From Phycisphaerales bacterium (GTDB taxonomy: Bacteria; Planctomycetota; Phycisphaerae; Phycisphaerales; UBA1924), in the NCBI GenBank assembly GCA_029260335.1, contig JAJDDL010000184.1, positions 1 through 16,433 on the forward strand: DNA of 16,433 nt, in the 5' to 3' direction. The translations under genes and the position numbers were made by a program. Within the stretch, counting starts at the first letter, position 1. The number at the start of each line of letters is the position of its first letter. Under the pieces are notes generated by a model, which made no database searches, was not told the origin of the DNA, and saw only the letters and a program-made list of their open reading frames with translations. Shown piece after piece: positions 1-6,195 of this stretch.

Positions 1-64
1 CCATGCCCGTGACATCATCGCCCAGTGCAAGGCCGGTTCGGGCGTCGCCGAGATCGATCGCTAG
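1..64 (+). CDS. C-terminal fragment of an unidentified protein
   Basis: Only the last 20 codons and a TAG stop (62-64) are inside the window; the reading frame starts at base 2. The visible peptide ends in GSGVAEIDR. The codons strongly prefer G or C in the third position (GCC, ATC, CAG, AAG, GTC, GAG), as in the recognised genes nearby, and this is the main reason for calling it coding. Too little is present to name a family. The gene runs toward the convergent mannose-1-phosphate guanylyltransferase gene, and the two are separated by the inverted repeat at 82-225. It could also be a chance open stretch, since 20 codons is a weak signal. Confidence 0.5.
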   Translation, partial: HARDIIAQCKAGSGVAEIDR

Positions 65-81
65 ATACCTCATGAGGAGGT

Positions 82-225
82 ATTCACCACAGTGGCACAG
101 AGAGCACAGAGAAAACAGTGGGTGAGAAGGCAAGAAGAAAACGTAGAAATCACTCGATCACCTAAAGCCGGTCCCCAAGCGAATGCCCGCTCTTGTACTG
201 TGTTCTCTGTGCCTCTGTGGTGAAT
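82..225. repeat. Inverted pair of 28-bp CACAGAG-rich repeats
   Basis: The 28 bases at 82-109 match the reverse complement of 198-225 at 26 of 28 positions. Both share the core ATTCACCACAG, then GGCACAGAGA, then CACAG. The arms are 88 bases apart and lie between two convergent genes, with the right arm only 10 bases beyond the stop of the guanylyltransferase gene. A transcript from either side could fold into a long stem, so the pair may act as a bidirectional terminator or RNA stabiliser. The composition differs from the surrounding GC-rich coding DNA, which suggests a dispersed intergenic repeat; copy number cannot be judged here. Confidence 0.8.
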
Positions 226-235
226 CATCTTCTCC

Positions 236-1336
236 CTACTTCAAACCATCATCAAGCTCAGCGTGCAGAGCCTTCAACGCCTCGGCTTTCTCTTTGGACA
301 TCACGAGCGTCGCGTCGGGCGTGCGCACAACCACCAGCCCCTCACATCCAAGCAACGCGATGGTGTGGTCGTCATCCTCTCCGACTACCAGACAGTCCTT
401 TGAGTCATTGAAGATCGCGGCCTTGCTTGGTCCTGCGCTGTTTCCAGATGCGTCCGCTTCGAGCGTCTGCCCGTAGCTTGGCCAACTACCCACATCGAGC
501 CAATCCACTTTCATGTCGACGCAACAGATCAAGAAATCGGGGTCGGTCGAGGCCGGTTCCATGACGCCGAAGTCGACGCTTGTCTTGGGGAGTGTTGGAT
601 ACACATCGCCGAGCACTGCGCTGCGCTGCGCGGAGTCCCAAGCCGCGCCGACACGAGTCAGCCCCGCGAAGTTCTCGGGCGCGAATCGTTCCAGGCAATC
701 CATGACCGTCTGGGCATGGAACACGAACATGCCCGAGTTCCAGCCGTATTCGCCGCTTTGGACATACCGGGTCGCGCGTGCGAGATCGGGCTTTTCGACG
801 AACTCTCGCGTTTTTGACGCGTGCTCGAAGCCGGGGATGGATGCGCCGATGTGCACGTAGCCGTAGCCCGTGGCCGGGTAGGTAGGCGTGATCGAGAAGG
901 TCACCAGCCGACGCGGATCGTCCTCGACGAGCCTGAACCCCTCGTCCATGCGATCGCGAAAGACGTCCTGGGGCGTGATGACGTGATCTGCGGTCAGGAC
1001 CGCGAACACCGCGTCGGGATCCTGCTGCAAGAGCACCGCAGCGGTCATGCCCACCGCGTTGATCGTGTCTCGCCCGATCGGTTCGCCCAGAATCTGGTCA
1101 TCGCCGAAGGCTGGGAGGCTCTTGCGTATCGCGGCGCGAAACCGCTCGCCGGTGCAAATCAGTCGCCGCTCAGGATCGACCACTCCATCCAGCCGACTCG
1201 CGGCGACCTCAAGAAGCGAGCCCCAGCCGGCCTGCGTCTTCACAATTGGTAACAGTTGCTTCGGTCGCTCGGCCCGGCTCAGAGGCCAGAGCCTCGTGCC
1301 CGATCCACCGGCCATGATCATCGCGTGTCGTGCCAT
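236..1336 (-). CDS. manC: Mannose-1-phosphate guanylyltransferase
   Basis: This cytosolic enzyme joins GTP and mannose 1-phosphate to give GDP-mannose and pyrophosphate, supplying activated mannose for polysaccharides and glycoconjugates. The 366-residue product carries the nucleotidyltransferase signature GGSGTRLWP at residues 10-18 with PKQ at 25-27. It also has EPIGRDT at 85-91, TADH at 115-118 (the usual metal-binding Asp-His position), FVEKP at 179-183 and WNSGMF at 199-204. The length fits the single-function form without the C-terminal phosphomannose isomerase domain found in the roughly 470-residue bifunctional enzymes. The ATG at 1334-1336 begins the family N-terminus directly; no clear Shine-Dalgarno precedes it, but a perfect palindrome (1347-1360) does. 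A small membrane-protein gene lies 72 bases upstream on the same strand and may be co-transcribed. Confidence 0.93.
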   Translation of the reverse strand: MARHAMIMAGGSGTRLWPLSRAERPKQLLPIVKTQAGWGSLLEVAASRLDGVVDPERRLICTGERFRAAIRKSLPAFGDDQILGEPIGRDTINAVGMTAAVLLQQDPDAVFAVLTADHVITPQDVFRDRMDEGFRLVEDDPRRLVTFSITPTYPATGYGYVHIGASIPGFEHASKTREFVEKPDLARATRYVQSGEYGWNSGMFVFHAQTVMDCLERFAPENFAGLTRVGAAWDSAQRSAVLGDVYPTLPKTSVDFGVMEPASTDPDFLICCVDMKVDWLDVGSWPSYGQTLEADASGNSAGPSKAAIFNDSKDCLVVGEDDDHTIALLGCEGLVVVRTPDATLVMSKEKAEALKALHAELDDGLK

Positions 1337-1346
1337 AGAGAGCGAG

Positions 1347-1360
1347 GATAGACCTCTATC
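1347..1360. promoter_or_regulatory. Palindrome just upstream of manC
   Basis: GATAGA and TCTATC form a perfect 6-bp inverted repeat around CC, ending 10 bases before the manC ATG in a position where a ribosome site would normally lie. It could be a small operator or a weak hairpin limiting translation start. A 14-base palindrome can arise by chance, so this is a weak call. Confidence 0.25.
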
Positions 1361-1408
1361 GTTGAGGGCTGTCGCGAAACGTCCGATCCTGAGCGTTGAT
1401 CGCTCGGT

Positions 1409-1702
1409 TCAAACCTCGTCGGGCTCATCGGGAGTCAACGGGTCATCGGGGTCTACGCCCAAACCCGGCGTGGGAACCCGCTTTCCGGCCTCGACCCACG
1501 GGTCGACGATTTCCTCGGGCTTCTTCCGTCGCTCGCCGCCGTCGCCCCAATGCCGCTTGGCCAGCATCAGAAGCACGAGGCCGCCGATGAGCACGAGTGT
1601 GAGCAGCAGCAACGCGACGAGCAGGGCGGTCCCCTGCCGAGTCACCTTGGCGGCTCCTTCGGGGAGCTCTGCAACTGTGATGATCCAAGTGTCCAAGCCC
1701 AT
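1409..1702 (-). CDS. Small single-pass membrane protein, unknown function
   Basis: This is a 97-residue protein that I do not recognise. It has one strongly hydrophobic segment at about residues 26-48 (rich in Leu, Val and Gly), followed by a basic stretch (KRHWGDGGERRKK). The tail is rich in Pro and Asp (DPDDPLTPDEPDEV). The basic residues after the segment suggest an N-out, C-in orientation with the acidic tail in the cytosol. The ATG at 1700-1702 is the only sensible start. It sits upstream of manC on the same strand with a 72-base gap, so the two may share a transcript; any link to GDP-mannose use is inference. The coherent membrane segment and codon choice support a real gene. Confidence 0.7.
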   Translation of the reverse strand: MGLDTWIITVAELPEGAAKVTRQGTALLVALLLLTLVLIGGLVLLMLAKRHWGDGGERRKKPEEIVDPWVEAGKRVPTPGLGVDPDDPLTPDEPDEV

Positions 1703-1756
1703 GCACCGACTATATCGCGCCCAGGGCGGAACTCCGCGCCAGCTGCCTGGGTGCCA

Positions 1757-1776
1757 TGGCCGCCCCTAGGCGGCTA
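1757..1776. terminator. Candidate hairpin between two minus-strand genes
   Basis: GCCGCC and GGCGGC pair around a CCTA loop, extended by one wobble and one A-T pair to about 8 bp. It lies about 105 bases beyond the stop of the sigma operon and about 55 bases before the small membrane-protein gene. No run of T follows on either strand, so terminator function is doubtful. A smaller hairpin (GCTGCT/AGCAGC, loop CAA) at 1842-1856 lies closer to the operon end. Confidence 0.3.
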
Positions 1777-1882
1777 AGCCGAGCGCAGCTTGGTCGGAGT
1801 CACATTTGTGCCAGTTGTCGTCGCGATCAAGTCATCGCATAGCTGCTCAAAGCAGCAGCCATACCACCCACGGAGGCGGTCC

Positions 1883-2269
1883 CTAGCTCCCGATCCGTTC
1901 GGCAGATCGAGTGCCGACCCGCTCGATCCGACTCGGGGTATCGGCGTTGGACACCCAGCGGGTCATCCCGGTCTGGCGTGCACTGGTCCGATCCCCGATG
2001 GACCAATCCGTGTTGACCCATTGCACTTTGGGACGCGTTTGTTCGGTCTCGTTGCCAGCAAGGTGCCGGTTGTCGTCGTTGTCGATGCTTGAACTGGCGT
2101 CAAAGAGTCCCGATTGCTGCAAGCCGACCACACCCACGATCAGCAAAAGCAGTGCAGCGCTTGAGTTTCGCACAGCCCTCCGGCGCCTGCCGCGCCGTTG
2201 CACCTCGTGAGTTGCGAGCCCCCGGATACGCCGTCGTGATTGTTCGATCAGATCATCTCGTTCAGTCAT
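1883..2269 (-). CDS. Single-pass membrane protein overlapping the sigma gene, possible anti-sigma factor
   Basis: The product has 128 residues when started at the ATG at 2267-2269. A longer reading frame exists upstream but would run deep into the sigma gene. The N-terminal 36 residues are charged and very basic (RRGRRRR near 26-31). One membrane segment spans about 37-54, and the remaining 75 or so residues would lie outside the cytosol. The start overlaps the sigma stop by eight bases (ATGACTGA), a translational-coupling arrangement typical of sigma and anti-sigma pairs. I see no zinc-binding anti-sigma motif (HxxxCxxC), so the assignment rests on position and topology. The stop is at 1883-1885. 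The nearest gene downstream on this strand begins 180 bases away, so this is probably the last gene of the operon. Confidence 0.75.
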   Translation of the reverse strand: MTERDDLIEQSRRRIRGLATHEVQRRGRRRRAVRNSSAALLLLIVGVVGLQQSGLFDASSSIDNDDNRHLAGNETEQTRPKVQWVNTDWSIGDRTSARQTGMTRWVSNADTPSRIERVGTRSAERIGS

Positions 2270-2870
2270 CACCAAACTCCTCGCGGGCTTTGCTGCGCAG
2301 TCTTGCGATCGTCCGCCGAAGCAGACCATGCCCGCTTCCCTCACTCAAGCCAAGGTGACCGCCGACATCACGCACCGAGCGTCCCCGTCCAAACCTCGCC
2401 TCGACCACGCCTTGCTCGCGCGCGTCCATCCGGGCGAGCTCACAGAGCACCCAGGCAATCCGTTCACCAAGTTCCGGATCGAGTCCGCTGTCAGCTGCGT
2501 CGATCCTCTCGCCGCGCATCGCCGCGGCTTCCAACTCGCGGTGCGCCCGGCGGCGCTCGGCACGCAGCCGATCCAACGCCGCCCGATGCACGACCTTGCC
2601 CATCCAGGCGTCGACTTGCTCAAGGGTGGTCAGTTCGGGGATCTTTCTCGCCGCGCGGATCATGGTGTCCTGGACGACATCCAGGCAAAAGGCTTCGTCG
2701 CGCCTGGTGAGCCTCTGGGCCATCGCCAGGGCTCGATCGAACCAGGCGTCGTGGAGTTGGGTGAAGGCGTCGGTGTCGCCGCGCGCGATCGCACGCGTCA
2801 ATCGACGCGCACCATCGCCCGGACTGCGCTGCGCTTCAGAGATTCTGATTGCCCCGATGGCCATGTTCAT
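2262..2870 (-). CDS. ECF-like RNA polymerase sigma factor
   Basis: This is a two-domain sigma-70 family protein that would direct RNA polymerase to a small set of promoters. Region 2 spans about residues 34-107 (AFTQLHDAWFDRALAMAQRL, then CLDVVQDTMIRAARKI and the WMGKVVHRAALDRLR helix). Region 4 spans about 137-196 with a helix-turn-helix around RSVRDVGGHLGLSEGSGHGL. The product has 202 residues from the ATG at 2868-2870. A TTG at 2898-2900 would add ten residues, and neither start has a good Shine-Dalgarno. The gene lies 54 bases after the coiled-coil protein gene and overlaps the following membrane-protein gene by eight bases, so the three look like one operon. The C-terminal linker is not expanded, so it resembles classic ECF factors rather than the longer groups. 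Confidence 0.85.
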   Translation of the reverse strand: MNMAIGAIRISEAQRSPGDGARRLTRAIARGDTDAFTQLHDAWFDRALAMAQRLTRRDEAFCLDVVQDTMIRAARKIPELTTLEQVDAWMGKVVHRAALDRLRAERRRAHRELEAAAMRGERIDAADSGLDPELGERIAWVLCELARMDAREQGVVEARFGRGRSVRDVGGHLGLSEGSGHGLLRRTIARLRSKAREEFGDD

Positions 2871-2924
2871 CAATACCGGTCCGACGCGGTTGGGATCCAA
2901 GGGATTCGCCGCGGATCTGGTTTG

Positions 2925-4550
2925 TTAGTCCTTGCGTTTGGCTCGCTCAAGCTGGTCCTTGAGCGATCGGATCTCCCTCTCCAGGGCTTGGACCATCTCG
3001 TCGCGTTGGTTCTGGGTCTTGGCGAGCTGGCCGCGGAGCCTCTGAACCTCTGATTGCATCATCTCACATTCCACGGCTTGGACCTCGGCCCGCACCATCA
3101 TTTCGTTGAGACGATCTGCGAGTTTGTCACACTCGGCGTGCTTGCGTTCGAGGGTGCGTTGGGTCTCCTCGAGTCTGACTTCCAGTCGCGTCGCGTGCAT
3201 GACCATGTCGCGCTGCTCGGCGGCCTCGACTTCTCGCACGCTCTCAAGCTCTGCTTGCAGTCGCGCGAGCTGATCCGTGCGTCGGGTCAACTCGGCGTTC
3301 ACTGCCGATTGATCCGCTTGCCTCTGCTCGCTCTGGACCTGCACCGCTTGCATCTCTGCAAGGCGTGACTCGAGGAGAGCGAGGTTTTGCTCTGCGACCG
3401 CTAGTTCTCGCGTGAGTGGTTCGACGCGGTTCTTGCTTCCATCTGCTTGAGCGCGAAGATCTGCGAGCTGCTGGTGAAGTTCCTCTCGCTCCTGGAGAAT
3501 GGCTCGCATCTGATCGTGCAGCTGTGTGGCGTTCGAGTTCTCAGGAGTCCCTCTGGGTTGCTCCTTCACGGCCTCCAGCTTCGCCTTCATCTGGTGTAGC
3601 ATCACCTCTGCCTGCTCCATCTGGAGCCTCGCGTGCTGCAACGCGACCTGCTGCTCGCGGATCTCGCCCTTGGACACCTGGCCGCTCGCGTGCAGGTCCG
3701 TCATCTCGGCAAGCGCCGCCTCCCGCGTCGTCAGATCGACGTGTGCGCGGTCCACCGCCACCATGGCCAGCCGAAGCTCAGACTCGGCTTGGGCCTTGCG
3801 CAGGTTTGCGATCGCCTCGGGGCCTTGGCCGATAGCCTTGACCTGCTGCTTCATCGACTCGGCCCGCGCCTCGGATTCGTTCATCGCCAGATGCGCATGC
3901 TCGAGTGCGGCACGCAACTCCCGCACCTCGCCCATGCTGACCGCGCCAGCCTGAGCGAGTTGCTCGGCCTCATTCAGCTTATCTGCGCGAAGCTGGATCT
4001 CCAACTGGGCACGCTGGATATCGATCATGGCCAACTTGAGAGCCGCTTCCATTTCTGCTCGCCGCGTCTTATCCACCTTCGACGTGTCTAACACCACGCC
4101 TGTGCGATTCGTCCGGTTGACGGCGACAAACTGGCGGGCCCGGCGGATGTCCTCGCGGAGCAAGTTGAGCGTTTCCTCTACCGCTGCGAGTTCGGGTTCC
4201 TCGGCACGCACGATCAGCAAGCCGGATTCGTCGTGAAAGGTCACCTGCGCTTGGGCCGTGCCCTCTTCACGAGCCGCGGCGAGCGCTGCTTCGACCGCCG
4301 TCAGCACGCTCGCCGGCGCCGTCGCCACCGGGGCTCGCAGGGGATCGCCCGGCCCGGGTTCGATCAGTTCTTTGAGTGAGAAGACCCGGACCCGCTGATC
4401 CTCGGCGTCGAGGTCGATCACCGCGGTGGTCGCCATCGCGGTCTTGGTCCAGACCGATTCCCTGTCCAGATCTCCCTCGGCGGTCGAGAGCGTCGCCGCC
4501 AGGCCCACACAACCGACCAACATCGCCGCGAATCCAGCTCGACGCTTCAT
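2925..4550 (-). CDS. Exported coiled-coil protein with duplicated HlyD-like helical hairpins
   Basis: The product has 541 residues. The ATG at 4548-4550 was chosen because GGAG lies seven bases upstream and it begins a good signal peptide (residues 1-24, cut near LSTA/EG). Residues about 95-140 look like a short secretin-type domain (GLLIVRAEEPELAAVEETL). Two copies of a roughly 75-residue unit follow at about 167-240 and 257-329. Each contains a G-x-V-S-x-G-E turn (GAVSMGEVRELR and GQVSKGEIREQQ) flanked by A-rich helices, the pattern of the helical hairpin in HlyD-type adaptor and TolC-type proteins. From about 345 to the end it is continuous charged coiled coil. No membrane segment follows the signal, so it is probably periplasmic. 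It is the first gene of the operon with the sigma factor. No full family match is claimed. Confidence 0.8.
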   Translation of the reverse strand: MKRRAGFAAMLVGCVGLAATLSTAEGDLDRESVWTKTAMATTAVIDLDAEDQRVRVFSLKELIEPGPGDPLRAPVATAPASVLTAVEAALAAAREEGTAQAQVTFHDESGLLIVRAEEPELAAVEETLNLLREDIRRARQFVAVNRTNRTGVVLDTSKVDKTRRAEMEAALKLAMIDIQRAQLEIQLRADKLNEAEQLAQAGAVSMGEVRELRAALEHAHLAMNESEARAESMKQQVKAIGQGPEAIANLRKAQAESELRLAMVAVDRAHVDLTTREAALAEMTDLHASGQVSKGEIREQQVALQHARLQMEQAEVMLHQMKAKLEAVKEQPRGTPENSNATQLHDQMRAILQEREELHQQLADLRAQADGSKNRVEPLTRELAVAEQNLALLESRLAEMQAVQVQSEQRQADQSAVNAELTRRTDQLARLQAELESVREVEAAEQRDMVMHATRLEVRLEETQRTLERKHAECDKLADRLNEMMVRAEVQAVECEMMQSEVQRLRGQLAKTQNQRDEMVQALEREIRSLKDQLERAKRKD

Positions 4551-4660
4551 TGCCATACTCCATGCCATGGGAGAACCCGCTATCCATAAAGAGGGCCGCT
4601 CATGCGGCCCAACACTCCATAGACGCCGGTCGCTGCTCCGCGCGGCGCGAATGCCAGGAC

Positions 4661-4746
4661 TTGAGATCTGAAATCTCAAATCTCAAATCTCAGATTTCAG
4701 ATTTCAGATTTCAGATCTCAAATCCGAGATCCAAGGTTGAGATCTC
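4661..4746. repeat. Heptad-built imperfect palindrome plus satellite inverted repeat
   Basis: Bases 4661-4721 form a 61-base inverted repeat centred on 4691; the 30-base arms pair at 28 positions and the outer 16 are perfect. The left arm contains tandem AATCTCA units and the right arm tandem GATTTCA units, both with a 7-base period. A third copy of TTGAGATCT at 4738-4746 pairs with AGATCTCAA at 4713-4721. It is AT-rich, lacks coding potential and lies in the 271-base gap between two divergent genes, where their promoters must also be. It may be a dispersed repeat, a cruciform-forming element or a protein-binding array. Confidence 0.85.
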
Positions 4747-4821
4747 TAACCTGAAAACTCGGGTCTGGGCTCTCAAATCCGGACCTCGCCTACCATCGCG
4801 TCCACTGGAAAGGACCTGACC

Positions 4822-5932
4822 ATGCACTTCGAAGCTCACCAGTCGGTGATCGACGATCTTGAGGCGCGGATCTTGACAATCCGCGACTCTCTTTAACTAC
4901 GACGCCAAGCTCCTGAAACTTGCAGAGCTCGAAGAGAAGATGGGTGCCGCCGACCTCTGGGATAACCAGGAGAAGGCCCAGGCGATCGTTGCAGAGCTCA
5001 AGCTCAACAGGGCCCAGACCGAGCCTCTGAAGAAGGTCATGGCCGAGTTCGAGGACGCCAAGGTCGCGTACGAGATGGCCCGCGAGGATTCCGACAAGGA
5101 CCTGCTCGAAGAGGCCGACGAGTCGCTCTTCAAGCTCGTCAATGAGATGGAGCGCGTCGAGCTCCAATCCCTGCTCTCGGGCAAGCACGACCACCGCAAC
5201 TGCTTCTTGACGATCTCGGCTGGTGACGGCGGCACCGAGGCCAACGATTGGGCCGAGATGCTCTTTCGCATGTACCTCTACTACACCGAGAAGCAGGGCT
5301 TTAAGGTCGAGGAGATCTCCAAGAGCCACGGCACCGAGGTCGGCATCGACCACGTCACCCTCTTCGTCAAGGGCCCATACGCCTTCGGCTATCTCAACTG
5401 TGAACGCGGCACCCACCGACTCGCCCGCGTCAGTCCCTTTAATGCTCAGGGCAAACGCCAGACGTCGTTCGCGACGGTCGACGTCACCCCCGAGTTTGAA
5501 GAGACGAGCGTCGAGATCCCCGAGAAAGAACTCGAGATCACCGCCTTCGCCCGCTCTTCAGGCCCCGGCGGCCAGAACGTCAACAAGGTCGCGAGCGCCA
5601 TCCGCCTCGTGCACAAGCCCACCGGCATCATGGTCGTCGCCAGCACCTATCGCGAGCAGCCGCAGAACAAGCGGCAGGCGATGAACATCCTGCAGGCGAA
5701 GCTTGAGCTGATGGAAGAGGAACGCCGCGAAGCCGAGATCAAGCAGGCCTCGGGTGGGGATCTGAATCGGGGCTGGGGGACGCAGATCCGCTCGTATGTC
5801 ATCTACGACAACCGGGTGAAGGACCATCGCACGGGGCATGAGTCGGGGAATCCGCAGATGGTGCTTGATGGTGAGATTGCGCCGTTTATTGATGCGGAGT
5901 TGAAGCGCAGGCGGTCTGTAAAAGAGTCGTAG
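4822..5932 (+). CDS. prfB: Peptide chain release factor 2 (programmed +1 frameshift)
   Basis: RF2 recognises UAA and UGA stops on the ribosome and triggers peptide release. Translation starts at ATG 4822, preceded by AAGGA seven bases upstream. It reads 24 codons to CTT (4891-4893), meets TAA (4894-4896) and must slip +1 to continue from AAC at 4895. The joined product has 369 residues, close to the 365 of E. coli RF2, and the junction LNYDAK matches E. coli LDYDAK. Past the junction come the RF2 tripeptide SPF (in RVSPFNAQ), which selects UGA over UAG, and the catalytic GGQ in SGPGGQNVNK. Between them these identify RF2 rather than RF1. The frameshift normally lets RF2 limit its own synthesis. 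Both halves are intact, so this is a live gene and not a pseudogene. It diverges from the coiled-coil operon and stands alone. Confidence 0.95.
4861..4897 (+). promoter_or_regulatory. RF2 frameshift site with UAA stop and upstream hairpin
   Basis: The slip site is CTT TAA C (4891-4897). The usual site is CTT TGA C with a Shine-Dalgarno-like AGGGGG three bases before CTT; neither the TGA nor that element is present here. Instead CGCGGAT (4865-4871) pairs perfectly with ATCCGCG (4879-4885) around a seven-base loop, ending five bases before CTT. A GAGG (4861-4864) directly abuts the hairpin on its 5' side, so folding would bring it within about five bases of CTT. That the hairpin or GAGG stimulates slipping is inference. 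Confidence 0.75.
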
Positions 5933-6195
5933 GCGGCAACGCAAGAGTAGATTGATTCCATCCGATCGCCGGACTTTGCCCCGGGCACACAGGACAATCG
6001 CTCGTTGCTCAGTTTTGAGTCATAATTCGAATATTCTCCACACACTTGTTGCAACTCGTGCCACACGTCATGAGATTCTGCACGAACGACCACATCTAGA
6101 TAGACCTCTCCTGCTCGCCCATTACACTCAACTCACGCAGTTCATCAGCGCTGTGACGCGGCAGATGCAACGGGGCGAATCTATCGGAGACTGTG
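5933..6195 (+). other. Intergenic stretch between prfB and the metalloprotease gene
   Basis: No open frame here has coding character. An AT-rich patch at about 6011-6036 (containing TTGAGT, CATAAT and GAATAT) is the only region that resembles a promoter and would serve the metalloprotease gene about 160 bases downstream; spacing to consensus elements is poor. GGAG at 6186-6189 is the ribosome site for that gene. I saw no convincing terminator for prfB. Confidence 0.35.

Noticed and set aside
2270..2344. Upstream extension of the putative anti-sigma frame
   Set aside because: It overlaps the sigma gene in another frame; the ATG at 2267-2269 forms the coupled overlap and begins the coherent protein.
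4551..4679. Upstream extension of the coiled-coil protein frame
   Set aside because: It would precede the signal peptide with a polar stretch reaching into the palindromic repeat; the ATG at 4550 has a good ribosome site and starts the signal peptide.
4873..4901. TTGACA inside prfB as a -35 promoter element
   Set aside because: No -10-like sequence lies 16-18 bases downstream; the TTGACA falls at the loop of the frameshift hairpin.
4940..5932. prfB as an ordinary gene starting at ATG 4940
   Set aside because: This start would lose the conserved N-terminal helix that matches E. coli RF2 (YDAK region); the frameshift model gives the normal length.
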